DNA from: Bacteroidota bacterium
GTDB taxonomy: Bacteria > Bacteroidota > Bacteroidia > NS11-12g > UBA955
Assembly (NCBI GenBank): GCA_018333525.1
Contig: JAGXTF010000057.1
Location: 1 to 62,677, forward strand
DNA: 62,677 nt
Direction: 5' to 3'
Positions within the stretch are counted from its first letter, which is position 1, and the number at the start of each line of letters is the position of its first letter. Below, one piece after another: positions 17,504-26,342 of this stretch. The notes under the pieces were generated by a model. The model saw only the letters and a list, made by a program, of their open reading frames with translations. It was not told the origin of the DNA and ran no database searches. The position numbers and the translations under genes were made by a program.

Positions 17504-18278
17504 TTTTTCTCAGTGTAATCCGTTTGTCGTTATGATACAACAATTTACCATACTGCTTGGTTTCCGCTTTCATCCCTTCCCGGGTGATATCGCGTATATT
17601 TTTGGTGGTGTAAACTTTAATCATTGCCGACTTCAATGAAAAAAATCCATCCCCATAATTTAACAAATAATCGCTGGTTGCAATCCAGTATTCTCTTCTG
17701 CTGTCAAACTTAAAACCCCCAATTTCAGCATTGAAATACTCATTTTTCCTTATCTCCATTTTCAAGCCGGCAATAACCGCCCCTCCGGCAATTCGTATTT
17801 CATTTAATATACTATCCATGGTTGCCCCTCCAACTTTTACAAAAACCAAATAATTATCAAAAGGCATCATTTCAAATAAATCCCTTTCGGTGATATATCC
17901 TTTGGGTAATGGATTGCGCAAAAACCCACGATTGAGCAGGCAGAGATGGGTTGGATAACCAAAGGTGTCGCGCAAAAATCGATCAGCTTCCTCCTTTACT
18001 AAATCTGCTACCAAATGGTTTAAGTTACCCTCTGGCATTCCCGGAAGAAATGCAGAATCTGCATATGCAATGGTATCCTTCATGCTCTTAGCTACCGAAT
18101 CTCGCCAGGGTTTTATAAGGTTTGCAGTAAGGGTATCATACTTTGCAGTTGAAATCACTTTTAAATTTTCTCCTCCGGCATAGCTTACTTTTTTTATCTG
18201 ACAGGAATGGCCTGATAAAATACCAAAAACCAATACTCCAAAAGGGAATATCCTTTGCCACAAGAGAATAGGTTTCAT
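17496..18278 (-). CDS. 5'-nucleotidase C-terminal (substrate-binding) half, lipoprotein
   Basis: This is the C-terminal domain of UshA-type nucleotidases as an independent 260-residue lipoprotein (lipobox LSGHSC). It shows LCLLNRGFLRNPLPKGYIT, DLFEMMPFDNYLV and the late NYGDGFF aromatic loop that stacks on the nucleobase. The ATG at 18278 is the start because a TAACTTTG -7 box lies at 18291-18284, between it and the longer frame. It precedes and overlaps the catalytic half by eight bases. The domain order is thus inverted relative to the fused enzyme, which is common in Bacteroidota. Confidence 0.9.
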   Translation of the reverse strand: MKPILLWQRIFPFGVLVFGILSGHSCQIKKVSYAGGENLKVISTAKYDTLTANLIKPWRDSVAKSMKDTIAYADSAFLPGMPEGNLNHLVADLVKEEADRFLRDTFGYPTHLCLLNRGFLRNPLPKGYITERDLFEMMPFDNYLVFVKVGGATMDSILNEIRIAGGAVIAGLKMEIRKNEYFNAEIGGFKFDSRREYWIATSDYLLNYGDGFFSLKSAMIKVYTTKNIRDITREGMKAETKQYGKLLYHNDKRITLRKND

Positions 18279-18283
18279 ATCTT

Positions 18284-18291
18284 CAAAGTTA
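18284..18291 (-). promoter_or_regulatory. -7 element of the split 5'-nucleotidase operon
   Basis: TAACTTTG on the minus strand ends six bases before the start codon, leaving almost no leader. It rules out the longer start at 18296. Confidence 0.55.
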
Positions 18292-18384
18292 AACACCCCG
18301 GATTTATTTCCACAATTTCAAACTTAATCGGATAAAAAGTTACGAATTCAGTAATTCCGCATTAATTCGCATAAAGAGGGATTT

Positions 18385-20580
18385 ATGAAGGCAAAAAACA
18401 TTGGCAGGAACGCATTGCTTTCCATCATTTTATTTTCGGGAAATCAGTTTGAACTAAAAGCGCAGGCTTCCCTTCCCGCTTTTTGGGATATGGGAAATAT
18501 AACTTCCCCACCAGTTGGCTGGAATTACGATCTGTTAAAAGGAAGCGGCACAAACCTTACTTATACTACATCTGCATATTATTCCAGCGCTCCGCAATCC
18601 ATGAGATTTGATAATTCAGATGAATTTTTGGATCTCCATTTTGTAGGGAAACCCGATACCATGACCTTTTCCATTCGGCATACCGGAACCTCTGATCCAT
18701 ATAGCGGAACTTTTGAAGTGATACAAAGCCCGGATGGAATTACATGGACCACCCTGATTTCATACAAAAATTCCATGCCTAGAAGTATGACCAAAATAAC
18801 AACCAGATTAAAAGGCACCACCAGATTTGTTCGTTTCATATTCAAACAAAAAAACAGCGGTTATAATGTAGCATTGGATGATGTTTCCATTCTTCCTGCC
18901 ATAGATGGATTAAATCCTGAAATAGCTGTTTATAAAGACAATGGGTTAATTAATAATGGAGAATTGGTGCAAGTTGGAAATTGCAATGGTTTTCCTATTA
19001 TTATTCGAAATAAAAGCAAGTTTAACCCCTTAATTCTGGATTCATTTATTTGGAAAGGATATAGAGATTCCATGTTTTTGTCTATTGCTCCAAAATCCAT
19101 TTCTCCCTTATCCGAAGATACATTTTGGATCGGAAATTCCGATAGTATCTCAGGTACTTATCGATCCACATTGCTTATTTACAGCAATGATTCTAATGGA
19201 AATTCTCCTTTTACAATTCCTGTATATCTCATTCATGGCAATTCAGCCGAAGAGCCGGAAGCGAGTGATATATCCGGAATTTTTACCGAAGTTAAACCAT
19301 GGAAAATTCAAATAAATTCATTTACAAATAACACGGAAAAAATATTGGTTTTATGCAATAATAACGGGGAATTACCATTGCCAAAAGATGGAATTTCATA
19401 TGAAAAAGGTGCTTATTTAGGTAATTCCAGAATTATATACAATGGCCCTGGGAATACTTTTACCGCAGATAAAATAGAATGCAATTCCAGATATTATTTT
19501 AGCATATTCGGATATAACGGTTTCGATACTTTTGTCAATTATAACACAACAAATTATATTGAAACAGATACGCTTACACCAGGTTTAAACGAAGGGAATT
19601 ATTATGATGCAGTGGATATAGGCCAGACAAGTTTTATTGCTGATTTGAAACGAACCATCAGACCCCACAAACCAATTTATTACTCCAATTATGGCAGTGC
19701 ATTTGGAAATGTATTTGAAGCATATGATACAACTTTCGGTCGTAAAGTTCTTTCCTGTTATTATTCCGGATATAAATATCTTTATGTTCCTCCTCTGATA
19801 TGGGATACCATGAGCAGGGAGCATTCCTATCCTCACAGCTGGATGGGAGAACAAAGTGAAGACAGTGCCAATTACAATGATTTATTTTTGTTGTTTCCAG
19901 TTCATCAAAACAAGGCAAATCTGATTCGCAGCAATTATCCTTTGAATAATTTGAAGTCTGTGAGTTTTCAATTTCTGCTTGGAAAATTTGGATTGGACAG
20001 CAATGGAAATCCCGCTTATGAACCACAGGATAAGGTTAAAGGGGAGATTTCCCGTGCCTGTTTTTATACATGCGCAGCCTACAACCAACCATCAAAACCA
20101 TTTACCATTCCGTCTTCTGTTTCCGGAATGATGCAAAAACAAAATGAATCTGTTTTAAAAAAGTGGAACCGAATGTATCCGCCGGATAACAAGGAAATGG
20201 CCAGACAGGAATTCATTTATTCCCTACAAGGCAATCGAAATCCATTTATCGATCATCCGGAATGGGCTTGCTACATTCGGTTTTCAGACATGTCGTATTT
20301 ACCCGGTGGAAATTGCGAATTGAACAGCACTTTGGAACAAGTGCAGGTATTTACTCCGGTTCTTTTCCCAAATCCTGCAGGTTCATGTATATGCTTGGAT
20401 CCAGGTACTTTGGAAAACGGCACTATAGATATTTATGATATCACGGAGAGAAAGTTGATGCATTTGGAATTTAATAAAGGCATACAAAATATTCCTTTGC
20501 AGGGCTTGCAAGCCGGAACCTATTTGGTTTTGATCAATTCCGGGAACCGACTTGGGATTGCTAAATTCACCCATTATTAA
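18385..20580 (+). CDS. Secreted endonuclease I with T9SS sorting domain
   Basis: This is a 731-residue multi-domain exoprotein. A signal peptide (about residues 1-27, ending LKAQ) is followed by a beta-sandwich region (28-180) and a second Ig-like region (about 185-400). The endonuclease I domain is centred on REHSYPHSWMG and the DLFLLFPVHQNKANLIRSN segment (about 420-645), where the His-Asn residues bind the metal and cleave. The last 80 residues (FTPVLFPNPAGS onward, ending NRLGIAKFTHY) form a T9SS type A sorting domain, so it should be moved to the cell surface or medium. Its likely role is degradation of extracellular DNA or RNA for nutrients. Confidence 0.88.
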   Translation: MKAKNIGRNALLSIILFSGNQFELKAQASLPAFWDMGNITSPPVGWNYDLLKGSGTNLTYTTSAYYSSAPQSMRFDNSDEFLDLHFVGKPDTMTFSIRHTGTSDPYSGTFEVIQSPDGITWTTLISYKNSMPRSMTKITTRLKGTTRFVRFIFKQKNSGYNVALDDVSILPAIDGLNPEIAVYKDNGLINNGELVQVGNCNGFPIIIRNKSKFNPLILDSFIWKGYRDSMFLSIAPKSISPLSEDTFWIGNSDSISGTYRSTLLIYSNDSNGNSPFTIPVYLIHGNSAEEPEASDISGIFTEVKPWKIQINSFTNNTEKILVLCNNNGELPLPKDGISYEKGAYLGNSRIIYNGPGNTFTADKIECNSRYYFSIFGYNGFDTFVNYNTTNYIETDTLTPGLNEGNYYDAVDIGQTSFIADLKRTIRPHKPIYYSNYGSAFGNVFEAYDTTFGRKVLSCYYSGYKYLYVPPLIWDTMSREHSYPHSWMGEQSEDSANYNDLFLLFPVHQNKANLIRSNYPLNNLKSVSFQFLLGKFGLDSNGNPAYEPQDKVKGEISRACFYTCAAYNQPSKPFTIPSSVSGMMQKQNESVLKKWNRMYPPDNKEMARQEFIYSLQGNRNPFIDHPEWACYIRFSDMSYLPGGNCELNSTLEQVQVFTPVLFPNPAGSCICLDPGTLENGTIDIYDITERKLMHLEFNKGIQNIPLQGLQAGTYLVLINSGNRLGIAKFTHY

Positions 20581-20635
20581 GCGAATTTGAACCTTTATTC
20601 CTGTTTTGGCATAATATTCGCGTGTTTTATAACGT

Positions 20636-21016
20636 ATGTTGCCTCCGGTATTCACATCCGTATTGCTGTTGTGGTCCTCCATTTTCGGAAACCAGACAGA
20701 AAGCGATAAGATGGTTAAAATGTTTTCTGAAGGAAATTCAGAGAGTATTTCTGCATATTTTAATTCCAGTATCCAACTCACAACACCTGGCAAAGAAGGC
20801 GTGTATTCACGCTCTCAGGCAAAGATGATCCTTTCCGATTTCTTCAGCGCCAATGCACCCACACAGGCTACTTTAAAAACAAAAGGTAACAGCGAAAACG
20901 GGGCCCAATTCGTGTTATTGAATCTGATTACTTCTGAAGGAACATTTAAAGTGAATATTTTCTACCGCGGATCGGGGAACAACGTAAAAATTCACGAACT
21001 CAAAATCGAAAAATAA
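20636..21016 (+). CDS. Exported DUF4783 protein
   Basis: This 126-residue small protein starts with a hydrophobic leader (MLPPVFTSVLLLWSSIFG). Its body resembles the DUF4783/NTF2-like group: KMVKMFSEGNSESISAYFN, then VYSRSQAKMILSDFF and a beta hairpin near the C-terminus (FKVNIFYRGSG). The function is unknown. In Bacteroidota such a gene is often found just before nadC, as here (14 bases apart), so the two are probably co-transcribed. Confidence 0.8.
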   Translation: MLPPVFTSVLLLWSSIFGNQTESDKMVKMFSEGNSESISAYFNSSIQLTTPGKEGVYSRSQAKMILSDFFSANAPTQATLKTKGNSENGAQFVLLNLITSEGTFKVNIFYRGSGNNVKIHELKIEK

Positions 21017-21030
21017 TCGATTTTTGCCCC

Positions 21031-21888
21031 ATGGATTTTCAACATCCGCAGATTCTGAATCTGATTGATCTGGCAATTGCAGAAGATCTTGGAAACGGGG
21101 ATCACAGCTCCCTGGCATCGATTCCTGAAGGAACTTTGGGTACATCCAGAATTTTATGCAAGGAAGATGGGATACTTGCAGGAATTGCGCTTTCTGAAAC
21201 AATCATGCACAGAATTGAAGCCCAAATTCAATTGCATATCCAAATTACTGATGGTTCAGAAATAAAAAAAGGCGATATCATAGCCACTGCAGAAGGCCCT
21301 GTTCATGCGTTGCTGGCATCTGAAAGAATTGTACTGAATTTTATGCAAAGGCTTTCCGGGATTGCCACGCGCACCCATAAAGCAGTTCAAATTTTAAAAG
21401 GCGCACATACCCAAATTCTGGATACCCGCAAAACCACACCGGGAATGCGCTTGCTGGAGAAGTGGGCTGTAAAAACAGGAGGCGGGAATAACCACAGAAT
21501 CGGTTTATATGACATGATCATGCTCAAGGATAACCACGTGGATTCCAGTGGTGGTATTGCAAAAGCAGTTGCAACGACAGTAGAATATCTGCAATCCAAA
21601 CATCTGGCATTAAAAATTGAAGTGGAAACCCGAAATATATCCGAAGTTCAACAAGCCCTGGACACAGGCGCTGTGGACCGCATTATGCTGGATAATTTCA
21701 CGCCTGAAGCCTGCACTGAAGCTGTATCTCTGATAGCAGGCCGCGCTGAAACGGAAGCTTCGGGTGGTATTCATGAGGAGAATCTTCTGGAATACGCAGC
21801 AAGCGGGGTGGATTACATATCTCTAGGTTATCTTACGCACTCCGTAAAGAGTCTGGACATAAGTATGAAGACCAGAACAAATCTCTGA
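21031..21888 (+). CDS. nadC: Nicotinate-nucleotide pyrophosphorylase (quinolinate phosphoribosyltransferase)
   Basis: This enzyme converts quinolinate and PRPP to nicotinate mononucleotide, the committed step of de novo NAD synthesis. It has 285 residues with the canonical blocks AIAEDLGNGDHSS, NFMQRLSGIATRT, DTRKTTPGMRLLEKWAV, then GGNNHRIGLYDMIMLKDNH, and the EASGGI and GVDYISLG phosphate-binding ends of the barrel. NadA and NadB are not in the window. Confidence 0.97.
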   Translation: MDFQHPQILNLIDLAIAEDLGNGDHSSLASIPEGTLGTSRILCKEDGILAGIALSETIMHRIEAQIQLHIQITDGSEIKKGDIIATAEGPVHALLASERIVLNFMQRLSGIATRTHKAVQILKGAHTQILDTRKTTPGMRLLEKWAVKTGGGNNHRIGLYDMIMLKDNHVDSSGGIAKAVATTVEYLQSKHLALKIEVETRNISEVQQALDTGAVDRIMLDNFTPEACTEAVSLIAGRAETEASGGIHEENLLEYAASGVDYISLGYLTHSVKSLDISMKTRTNL

Positions 21889-21913
21889 GGAGGAATTTGG
21901 CATTATTCCTGCT

Positions 21914-21921
21914 TAACTTTG
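21914..21921 (+). promoter_or_regulatory. -7 element of the thioredoxin-like gene
   Basis: TAACTTTG fits TAnnTTTG and lies nine bases before the ATG at 21931. It supports that start over the in-frame TTG at 21919, which overlaps the box. A TTTG at 21896 is too close (14 bases) to be a standard -33. Confidence 0.5.
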
Positions 21922-21930
21922 TATCACAGT

Positions 21931-22449
21931 ATGTATCGCATTGTATTGTTTTCCGTGGCCATTGCCGCCATACTCTTTTTGCCTTCATTTAAAAACGACG
22001 GGTATAAACAGGCAACTGGAGTTTTGACGCCTACCGATACCGCCAAATCTATCGAAGCCATCTCCTGGCTGGATTTTGAAAGCGGTTATGCCAAAGCATT
22101 AAAGGAGAAAAAAATGTTGTTGGTGGATGTATATACCGATTGGTGCTATTGGTGTAAGGTAATGGATAAAGAAACCTATACAGATCCCAATATCATTAAA
22201 AAAGTGAATGCCAATTTTGTTACCGTAAAACTCAATCCGGAAAAAGCCAGAGTTTATAAATTCGGCGATACATCCATGGCAGCAGATCAATTGCACCGTT
22301 GGTTGGGATATGGAGAAACTTTCGGTTACCCCAGTACATATTTTATGGTTAGTCCAGGAAAAACTGAAGAGAGATATGCGCAGGTTGGATACCTGGAAGT
22401 GGCAGAATTTCAAAAAATTCTCGACATCGTTTTGGGCAAAAAGAAATAA
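21931..22449 (+). CDS. Exported thioredoxin-like protein
   Basis: This 172-residue protein has an N-terminal membrane anchor or signal (MYRIVLFSVAIAAILFLP) and a thioredoxin-fold domain of the DUF255/Thioredoxin_7 type. The redox pair is in VDVYTDWCYWCKVMDKETY (CYWC), and the cis-proline region is YGETFGYPSTYFM. It probably acts in the periplasm in disulfide reduction or protein repair. It sits between nadC and rlmD, with no tight operon signature upstream. Confidence 0.88.
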   Translation: MYRIVLFSVAIAAILFLPSFKNDGYKQATGVLTPTDTAKSIEAISWLDFESGYAKALKEKKMLLVDVYTDWCYWCKVMDKETYTDPNIIKKVNANFVTVKLNPEKARVYKFGDTSMAADQLHRWLGYGETFGYPSTYFMVSPGKTEERYAQVGYLEVAEFQKILDIVLGKKK

Positions 22450-22453
22450 TTCA

Positions 22454-23857
22454 TTGCCAAGAAAGAAAATCAAATACGCCTTACTGGAAAATGTCACAAT
22501 TGGCCCTGCTGTAGCGGAAGGCAATTGCATTGCGCGCATAGACAATCAGGTAGTCTTTGTGAAATATGCTGCTCCAAATGATGTTGCTGATATTCAAATC
22601 ACCGGAAAAAAGAAAAAATTTCTGGAAGGAAAAATAAGCAACTTTCACAGCAAATCCGAACTCCGTACCGAACCGGTATGCGAGCATTATGGCCTTTGTG
22701 GTGGTTGTAAATGGCAACATCTAAAATACGAAGAACAATTAAAATTTAAGCAGCAACAAGTGTTGGATGCGATGCAGAGAATTGGTGGTATTACTGAATT
22801 TCAATGTCTTCCTATTGTTGGCTGCAAAGATATTTACGGCTACAGAAATAAATTGGATATGACCTTTAGCAACAAGGCCTGGGTTACCCAATTTAACAAA
22901 GAAAATCCGGAGAATTTCAATGCATTGGGTTTTCATATTCCGGGTAAATTTGATAAGGTTTTGGATATCCACCATTGCCATTTAATGCCGGAACCTTTGA
23001 ATGAAATCACCAGAAGTGTAAAACAATTTTGTGAAGAAAACGGATATTCGTTTTTTGACCTGAGAGATCAGCACGGATTGATGAGAAACCTTCTCCTGCG
23101 ATGTAATTCCGATGGTCAATGGATGGTTTTATTCAGTTTTTTTGAAAACGATTCGGAGAAAATTAATGCCATTCTGGAGTATACAAAGAATACATTTCCT
23201 CAAATTTCTTCTCTGGTTTATGTAGTGAATGAGAAACGGAATGATACCCTGAACGATTTGGAAATTCAATTGTATTACGGTGATGCCTATTTAATAGAAA
23301 ATCTGTATGGGAAAAAATTCAAAATCCGGCCACAGAGTTTTTTTCAAACCAATACCAAACAGGCGGAAACGCTTTACCAGATTACAGGAGAATTTGCAGA
23401 TTTAAAAGGCACGGAACTCGTGTATGATCTTTATACTGGAACTGGAAGTATCGCTATTTATCTCGCCGAAAAGGCAAAACATTTTGTGGGAATAGAATAT
23501 GTGGAAGCTGCGGTAATGGATGCCAGAGAAAATATGGAACTCAATGGGGTTTCCAATCTGGAATTTTATGCTGGCGATATGAAAGACATTCTCACTGCAG
23601 AATTCATTGCAGAAAACGGCAAACCAGATGTTGTAATTACAGATCCCCCACGCGATGGCATGCATCCTGCAGTAGTGGAGAGATTGCTGGAAATGGAAGC
23701 GCCAAAAATGGTTTATGTAAGTTGCAATCCTGCAACCCAGGCAAGGGATGCAAAAATGCTTTCAGAAAAATACAGACTGGTTAAAATCCAACCCGTGGAT
23801 ATGTTTCCGCATACGCACCATGTGGAGAGTGTGGCGCTTTTTGAATTGATAAACTAA
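22454..23857 (+). CDS. rlmD: 23S rRNA (uracil-5-)-methyltransferase RlmD
   Basis: This RumA-type enzyme methylates a uridine of 23S rRNA with SAM. The N-terminal TRAM domain is followed by the [4Fe-4S] ligands in CEHYGLCGGCKWQH. The SAM domain has YDLYTGTGSIAIYLA and the TDPPRDGMH motif, and VSCNPATQARD carries the catalytic cysteine. The only sensible start is the TTG at 22454, four bases after the preceding stop; it gives 467 residues, the family length. The open frame further upstream is a shadow of the thioredoxin gene. Confidence 0.95.
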   Translation: MPRKKIKYALLENVTIGPAVAEGNCIARIDNQVVFVKYAAPNDVADIQITGKKKKFLEGKISNFHSKSELRTEPVCEHYGLCGGCKWQHLKYEEQLKFKQQQVLDAMQRIGGITEFQCLPIVGCKDIYGYRNKLDMTFSNKAWVTQFNKENPENFNALGFHIPGKFDKVLDIHHCHLMPEPLNEITRSVKQFCEENGYSFFDLRDQHGLMRNLLLRCNSDGQWMVLFSFFENDSEKINAILEYTKNTFPQISSLVYVVNEKRNDTLNDLEIQLYYGDAYLIENLYGKKFKIRPQSFFQTNTKQAETLYQITGEFADLKGTELVYDLYTGTGSIAIYLAEKAKHFVGIEYVEAAVMDARENMELNGVSNLEFYAGDMKDILTAEFIAENGKPDVVITDPPRDGMHPAVVERLLEMEAPKMVYVSCNPATQARDAKMLSEKYRLVKIQPVDMFPHTHHVESVALFELIN

Positions 23858-23922
23858 TCAATAAAACGTTGAGGCAGTTTTAAGGGTATGTTTCAGAATT
23901 GTTGTACATAACAATCAGAAAC

Positions 23923-24582
23923 ATGAGAATCCCAATATTTATTATAACGCAATTGTTGGGTATATATCAGTTATTAAGTAAACCAAGGTCCTATCCAAAC
24001 AAAACAAATTCACGACCTGTTTTTTATGATTGGTCAATTGGCATTGGAACTGCATACATAGGACATAACAATTCAAAAATTCATCCGGATCACATATTTG
24101 CTCCCCAATTCGGAACAGGTCTAAATATCAAATTTAAATGTGCAGATCATATTGAATTCTGTTTTAATTCTCTTCTTAATCAGAACACTGACCATTTCAA
24201 TTATTCAGGATTTGGCTCACTTTATCGAAAACAATTCTATCAAAATTATAGTGTAGGTGTAATATTTCAATTCAGAAATGAAGATAAGAAATTTGGAATT
24301 GGATGGCGGTTTTTATGCGGTTTTGAAAAAGGTCAATATAAATTCAACTCAAGTAGTCCAGAGCTAAATCGTATACTAAAACAACCTGGTCCTAATAAAA
24401 GCCTAACCTTTGGATGCGGTCCGGGAATCTCTTGCAAGATTCTCAAACATCATTATTTTAGCTTTCACTATTTATTTCAACGTGGTGGTTTCCGATCCTC
24501 ACCTGATTCCTTCGATCCTTCAAAAAAAATTAAAATCGTAGTTCCATATAGCATGATGTTACAATATGAATGGAATTTTTAG
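23923..24582 (+). CDS. Exported protein, possible outer-membrane beta-barrel, unknown
   Basis: I do not recognise this 219-residue protein. The ATG at 23923 gives a hydrophobic leader (MRIPIFIITQLLGIYQLL). The rest alternates polar and hydrophobic/aromatic residues with glycine turns (IGIGTAYIGHNN, GFGSLYRKQF, YFSFHYLFQRGGF) and ends in YSMMLQYEWNF, an aromatic C-terminus like those of outer-membrane barrels. Its end overlaps the next gene by 17 bases. Both genes look more AT-rich than their neighbours and may be lineage-specific. Confidence 0.6.
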   Translation: MRIPIFIITQLLGIYQLLSKPRSYPNKTNSRPVFYDWSIGIGTAYIGHNNSKIHPDHIFAPQFGTGLNIKFKCADHIEFCFNSLLNQNTDHFNYSGFGSLYRKQFYQNYSVGVIFQFRNEDKKFGIGWRFLCGFEKGQYKFNSSSPELNRILKQPGPNKSLTFGCGPGISCKILKHHYFSFHYLFQRGGFRSSPDSFDPSKKIKIVVPYSMMLQYEWNF

Positions 24583-25042
24583 AATAATAATTCTTAACGT
24601 AAGTTGTTTTTTGGCAGGGATATCATGCACAAAATCCAGGGAATCATGGCCAAAAGGATATAACATGAATGATTGGGTTGAACTTAAAGTTGAATCATGG
24701 GAGACAGGGAACCTGCACTATGATTACTCGTGGAATTTCGTTGATTTACCAGAGATTATCCGAAACAGATCCGATTTGGATAAAATAAATTGTTCGTCAC
24801 AATATACTAATATTGATTTCGATCTTTATGACCTGATTTATACGAATGCAAATATCTCAGAATATAGTAAAATCATTGAAATTAATCCGCGTTATTTCAT
24901 GAATTTTGACGCAAATGAATTTTATGTTTCTACTGGAATTACAACAAAAAAATCAGATCGTTCAATTAGTCATTATGGCCCGATGATAGTTTGTAAAGTT
25001 CCTAATCTCCCAACCGGATTTAAAAGGGCAGAAAGTATGTAA
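24566..25042 (+). CDS. Lipoprotein of unknown function
   Basis: This 158-residue protein has a lipoprotein signal (hydrophobic stretch IIILNVSCFLAG, lipobox GISC). The mature part is rich in Asn, Tyr, Ser and Asp and has no motif that I recognise. It overlaps the preceding barrel-like gene by 17 bases, suggesting that the two make an envelope pair. It ends 12 bases from the convergent serine hydrolase gene. Confidence 0.6.
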   Translation: MNGIFRIIILNVSCFLAGISCTKSRESWPKGYNMNDWVELKVESWETGNLHYDYSWNFVDLPEIIRNRSDLDKINCSSQYTNIDFDLYDLIYTNANISEYSKIIEINPRYFMNFDANEFYVSTGITTKKSDRSISHYGPMIVCKVPNLPTGFKRAESM

Positions 25043-25054
25043 CCCATGGTATTA

Positions 25055-26233
25055 TCATTCCTCAGATTCCGAATACAATTTGGCTTTCCCTTTTCTCGAT
25101 TTGTGCATAGCATTCCATTCATTTTCATCAAACAATGCCACTATGGTTTGACCCGGAATAAAACCGCCGGATAAACGATTGCACAGGGTAACTGCAAATT
25201 TATTTTCTTCCAGACTGAAATACATATTGGTGCGGAAACCATGCCACCAGCCGGAATGAAACATCCAGGTTTCCTTTTCAGTTTTCCGCACACGCCAACC
25301 GAGTGCATATCCGGTTCCCCGTCTGGCATTTGGAAACCGAACGCGAAACATTTCATTTTTGATAGAATCCGGAAACAATTTGTTATCCCGCAATGCCAGA
25401 TAAAACCTGTACAAATCCAGCACAGTACTTACAATATTTTTATCGCCATAAGTTCCATCCTGATAGTGGAAAGGAAATACACGGCCGTCTCCGTAATGCC
25501 CTTTTACTTCATAATCCCGCACCGGAAAATCCGGTGGTAACACCTTCGTTTGTCGCATGCCCAGCGGATGAAAAATATTTTTTTGGAGAAATTCGGGATA
25601 AGAAATTCCACTTATTTTTTCAATGATGGAAGCCAAAAGTACAAAATTGGTATTGCAATATTGGTGGCGCTTTCCCGGTGTAAAATATGCCTCGGGCTTT
25701 TCCAATGCCATCAAAGCGATTAAATCATAATTATTCAATGGGCCCAGTGAATCGTGCCAATATACATCCGTAAACCAGGTATATTCAGGCAAGCCACTGC
25801 AGTGACTGAGCATCTGTTCAACGGTAATGTTATAATATGGTAGTTCCGGATAAAATTGCCGCAATGTATCTGTCAGTTTTAATTTTCCTTTGGAATTCAA
25901 AATCATGCAGGCAGTTGCACAAAATGTTTTGCTGATACTTGCAATTTGCATAGGCATTTCGGGATTTAATTCCGTGGCTGAATCTGCAAGCCCTGCACTC
26001 CAAAAATAAATGCTGTCATTAAAGGCAAACATAGATACACCGGTATATCCGGTAGCGCGATGCAGGTGCTTCCAATATCCATTCAAACGATCCCGGCTTT
26101 GTTCAGAAAATGGAATGGATTTAATTGTCTCCTGAATGGCAGACTGCTTTATTTTTTTTACCGTACGCTTTTTGGTATTCCCGGTGCAGGAAAACAATGC
26201 CAACAGAATAAAAACTCCCGATAAATATCTCAC
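25055..26233 (-). CDS. Serine hydrolase, beta-lactamase/PBP class C fold, lipoprotein
   Basis: This is a class C beta-lactamase-like (Pfam beta-lactamase family) enzyme of 392 residues. The nucleophile is in QIASISKTF (S-x-x-K), the Tyr-x-Asn element is YCN in RHQYCNTNF, and the third motif region is MFHSGWWHGF. A lipoprotein signal (lipobox LFSC) anchors it in the envelope. Members are esterases or peptidases with small substrates; antibiotic resistance is not implied. The start is GTG at 26233, seven to eight bases past the spacer from a TAAATTTG box at 26251-26244. Confidence 0.88.
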   Translation of the reverse strand: MRYLSGVFILLALFSCTGNTKKRTVKKIKQSAIQETIKSIPFSEQSRDRLNGYWKHLHRATGYTGVSMFAFNDSIYFWSAGLADSATELNPEMPMQIASISKTFCATACMILNSKGKLKLTDTLRQFYPELPYYNITVEQMLSHCSGLPEYTWFTDVYWHDSLGPLNNYDLIALMALEKPEAYFTPGKRHQYCNTNFVLLASIIEKISGISYPEFLQKNIFHPLGMRQTKVLPPDFPVRDYEVKGHYGDGRVFPFHYQDGTYGDKNIVSTVLDLYRFYLALRDNKLFPDSIKNEMFRVRFPNARRGTGYALGWRVRKTEKETWMFHSGWWHGFRTNMYFSLEENKFAVTLCNRLSGGFIPGQTIVALFDENEWNAMHKSRKGKAKLYSESEE

Positions 26234-26243
26234 CTCTCGCTTA

Positions 26244-26251
26244 CAAATTTA
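26244..26251 (-). promoter_or_regulatory. -7 element of the serine hydrolase gene
   Basis: TAAATTTG on the minus strand, 10 bases before the GTG start; no clear -33 at standard spacing. Confidence 0.5.
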
Positions 26252-26342
26252 TGTATTCTTGACTTCAAACAACCAACAATCACCCACCAACTTATTGTCG
26301 GTAAATTAGAAATGTTCCGGCATTTCTGCGTATGAAAAAAAT

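Noticed and set aside
21888-21893. AGGAGG at the end of nadC as a Shine-Dalgarno site
   Set aside because: It is about 38 bases from the next start codon, lies beside the nadC stop, and genes in this window do not use such sites.
25055-26233. Antibiotic-resistance beta-lactamase
   Set aside because: The class C-like fold is shared by many esterases and peptidases, and the lipoprotein context and motifs do not single out a lactamase.
26308-26327. AGAAATG/CATTTCT hairpin downstream of sucA as a terminator
   Set aside because: The stem is only seven weak pairs and no T-run follows on the minus strand.
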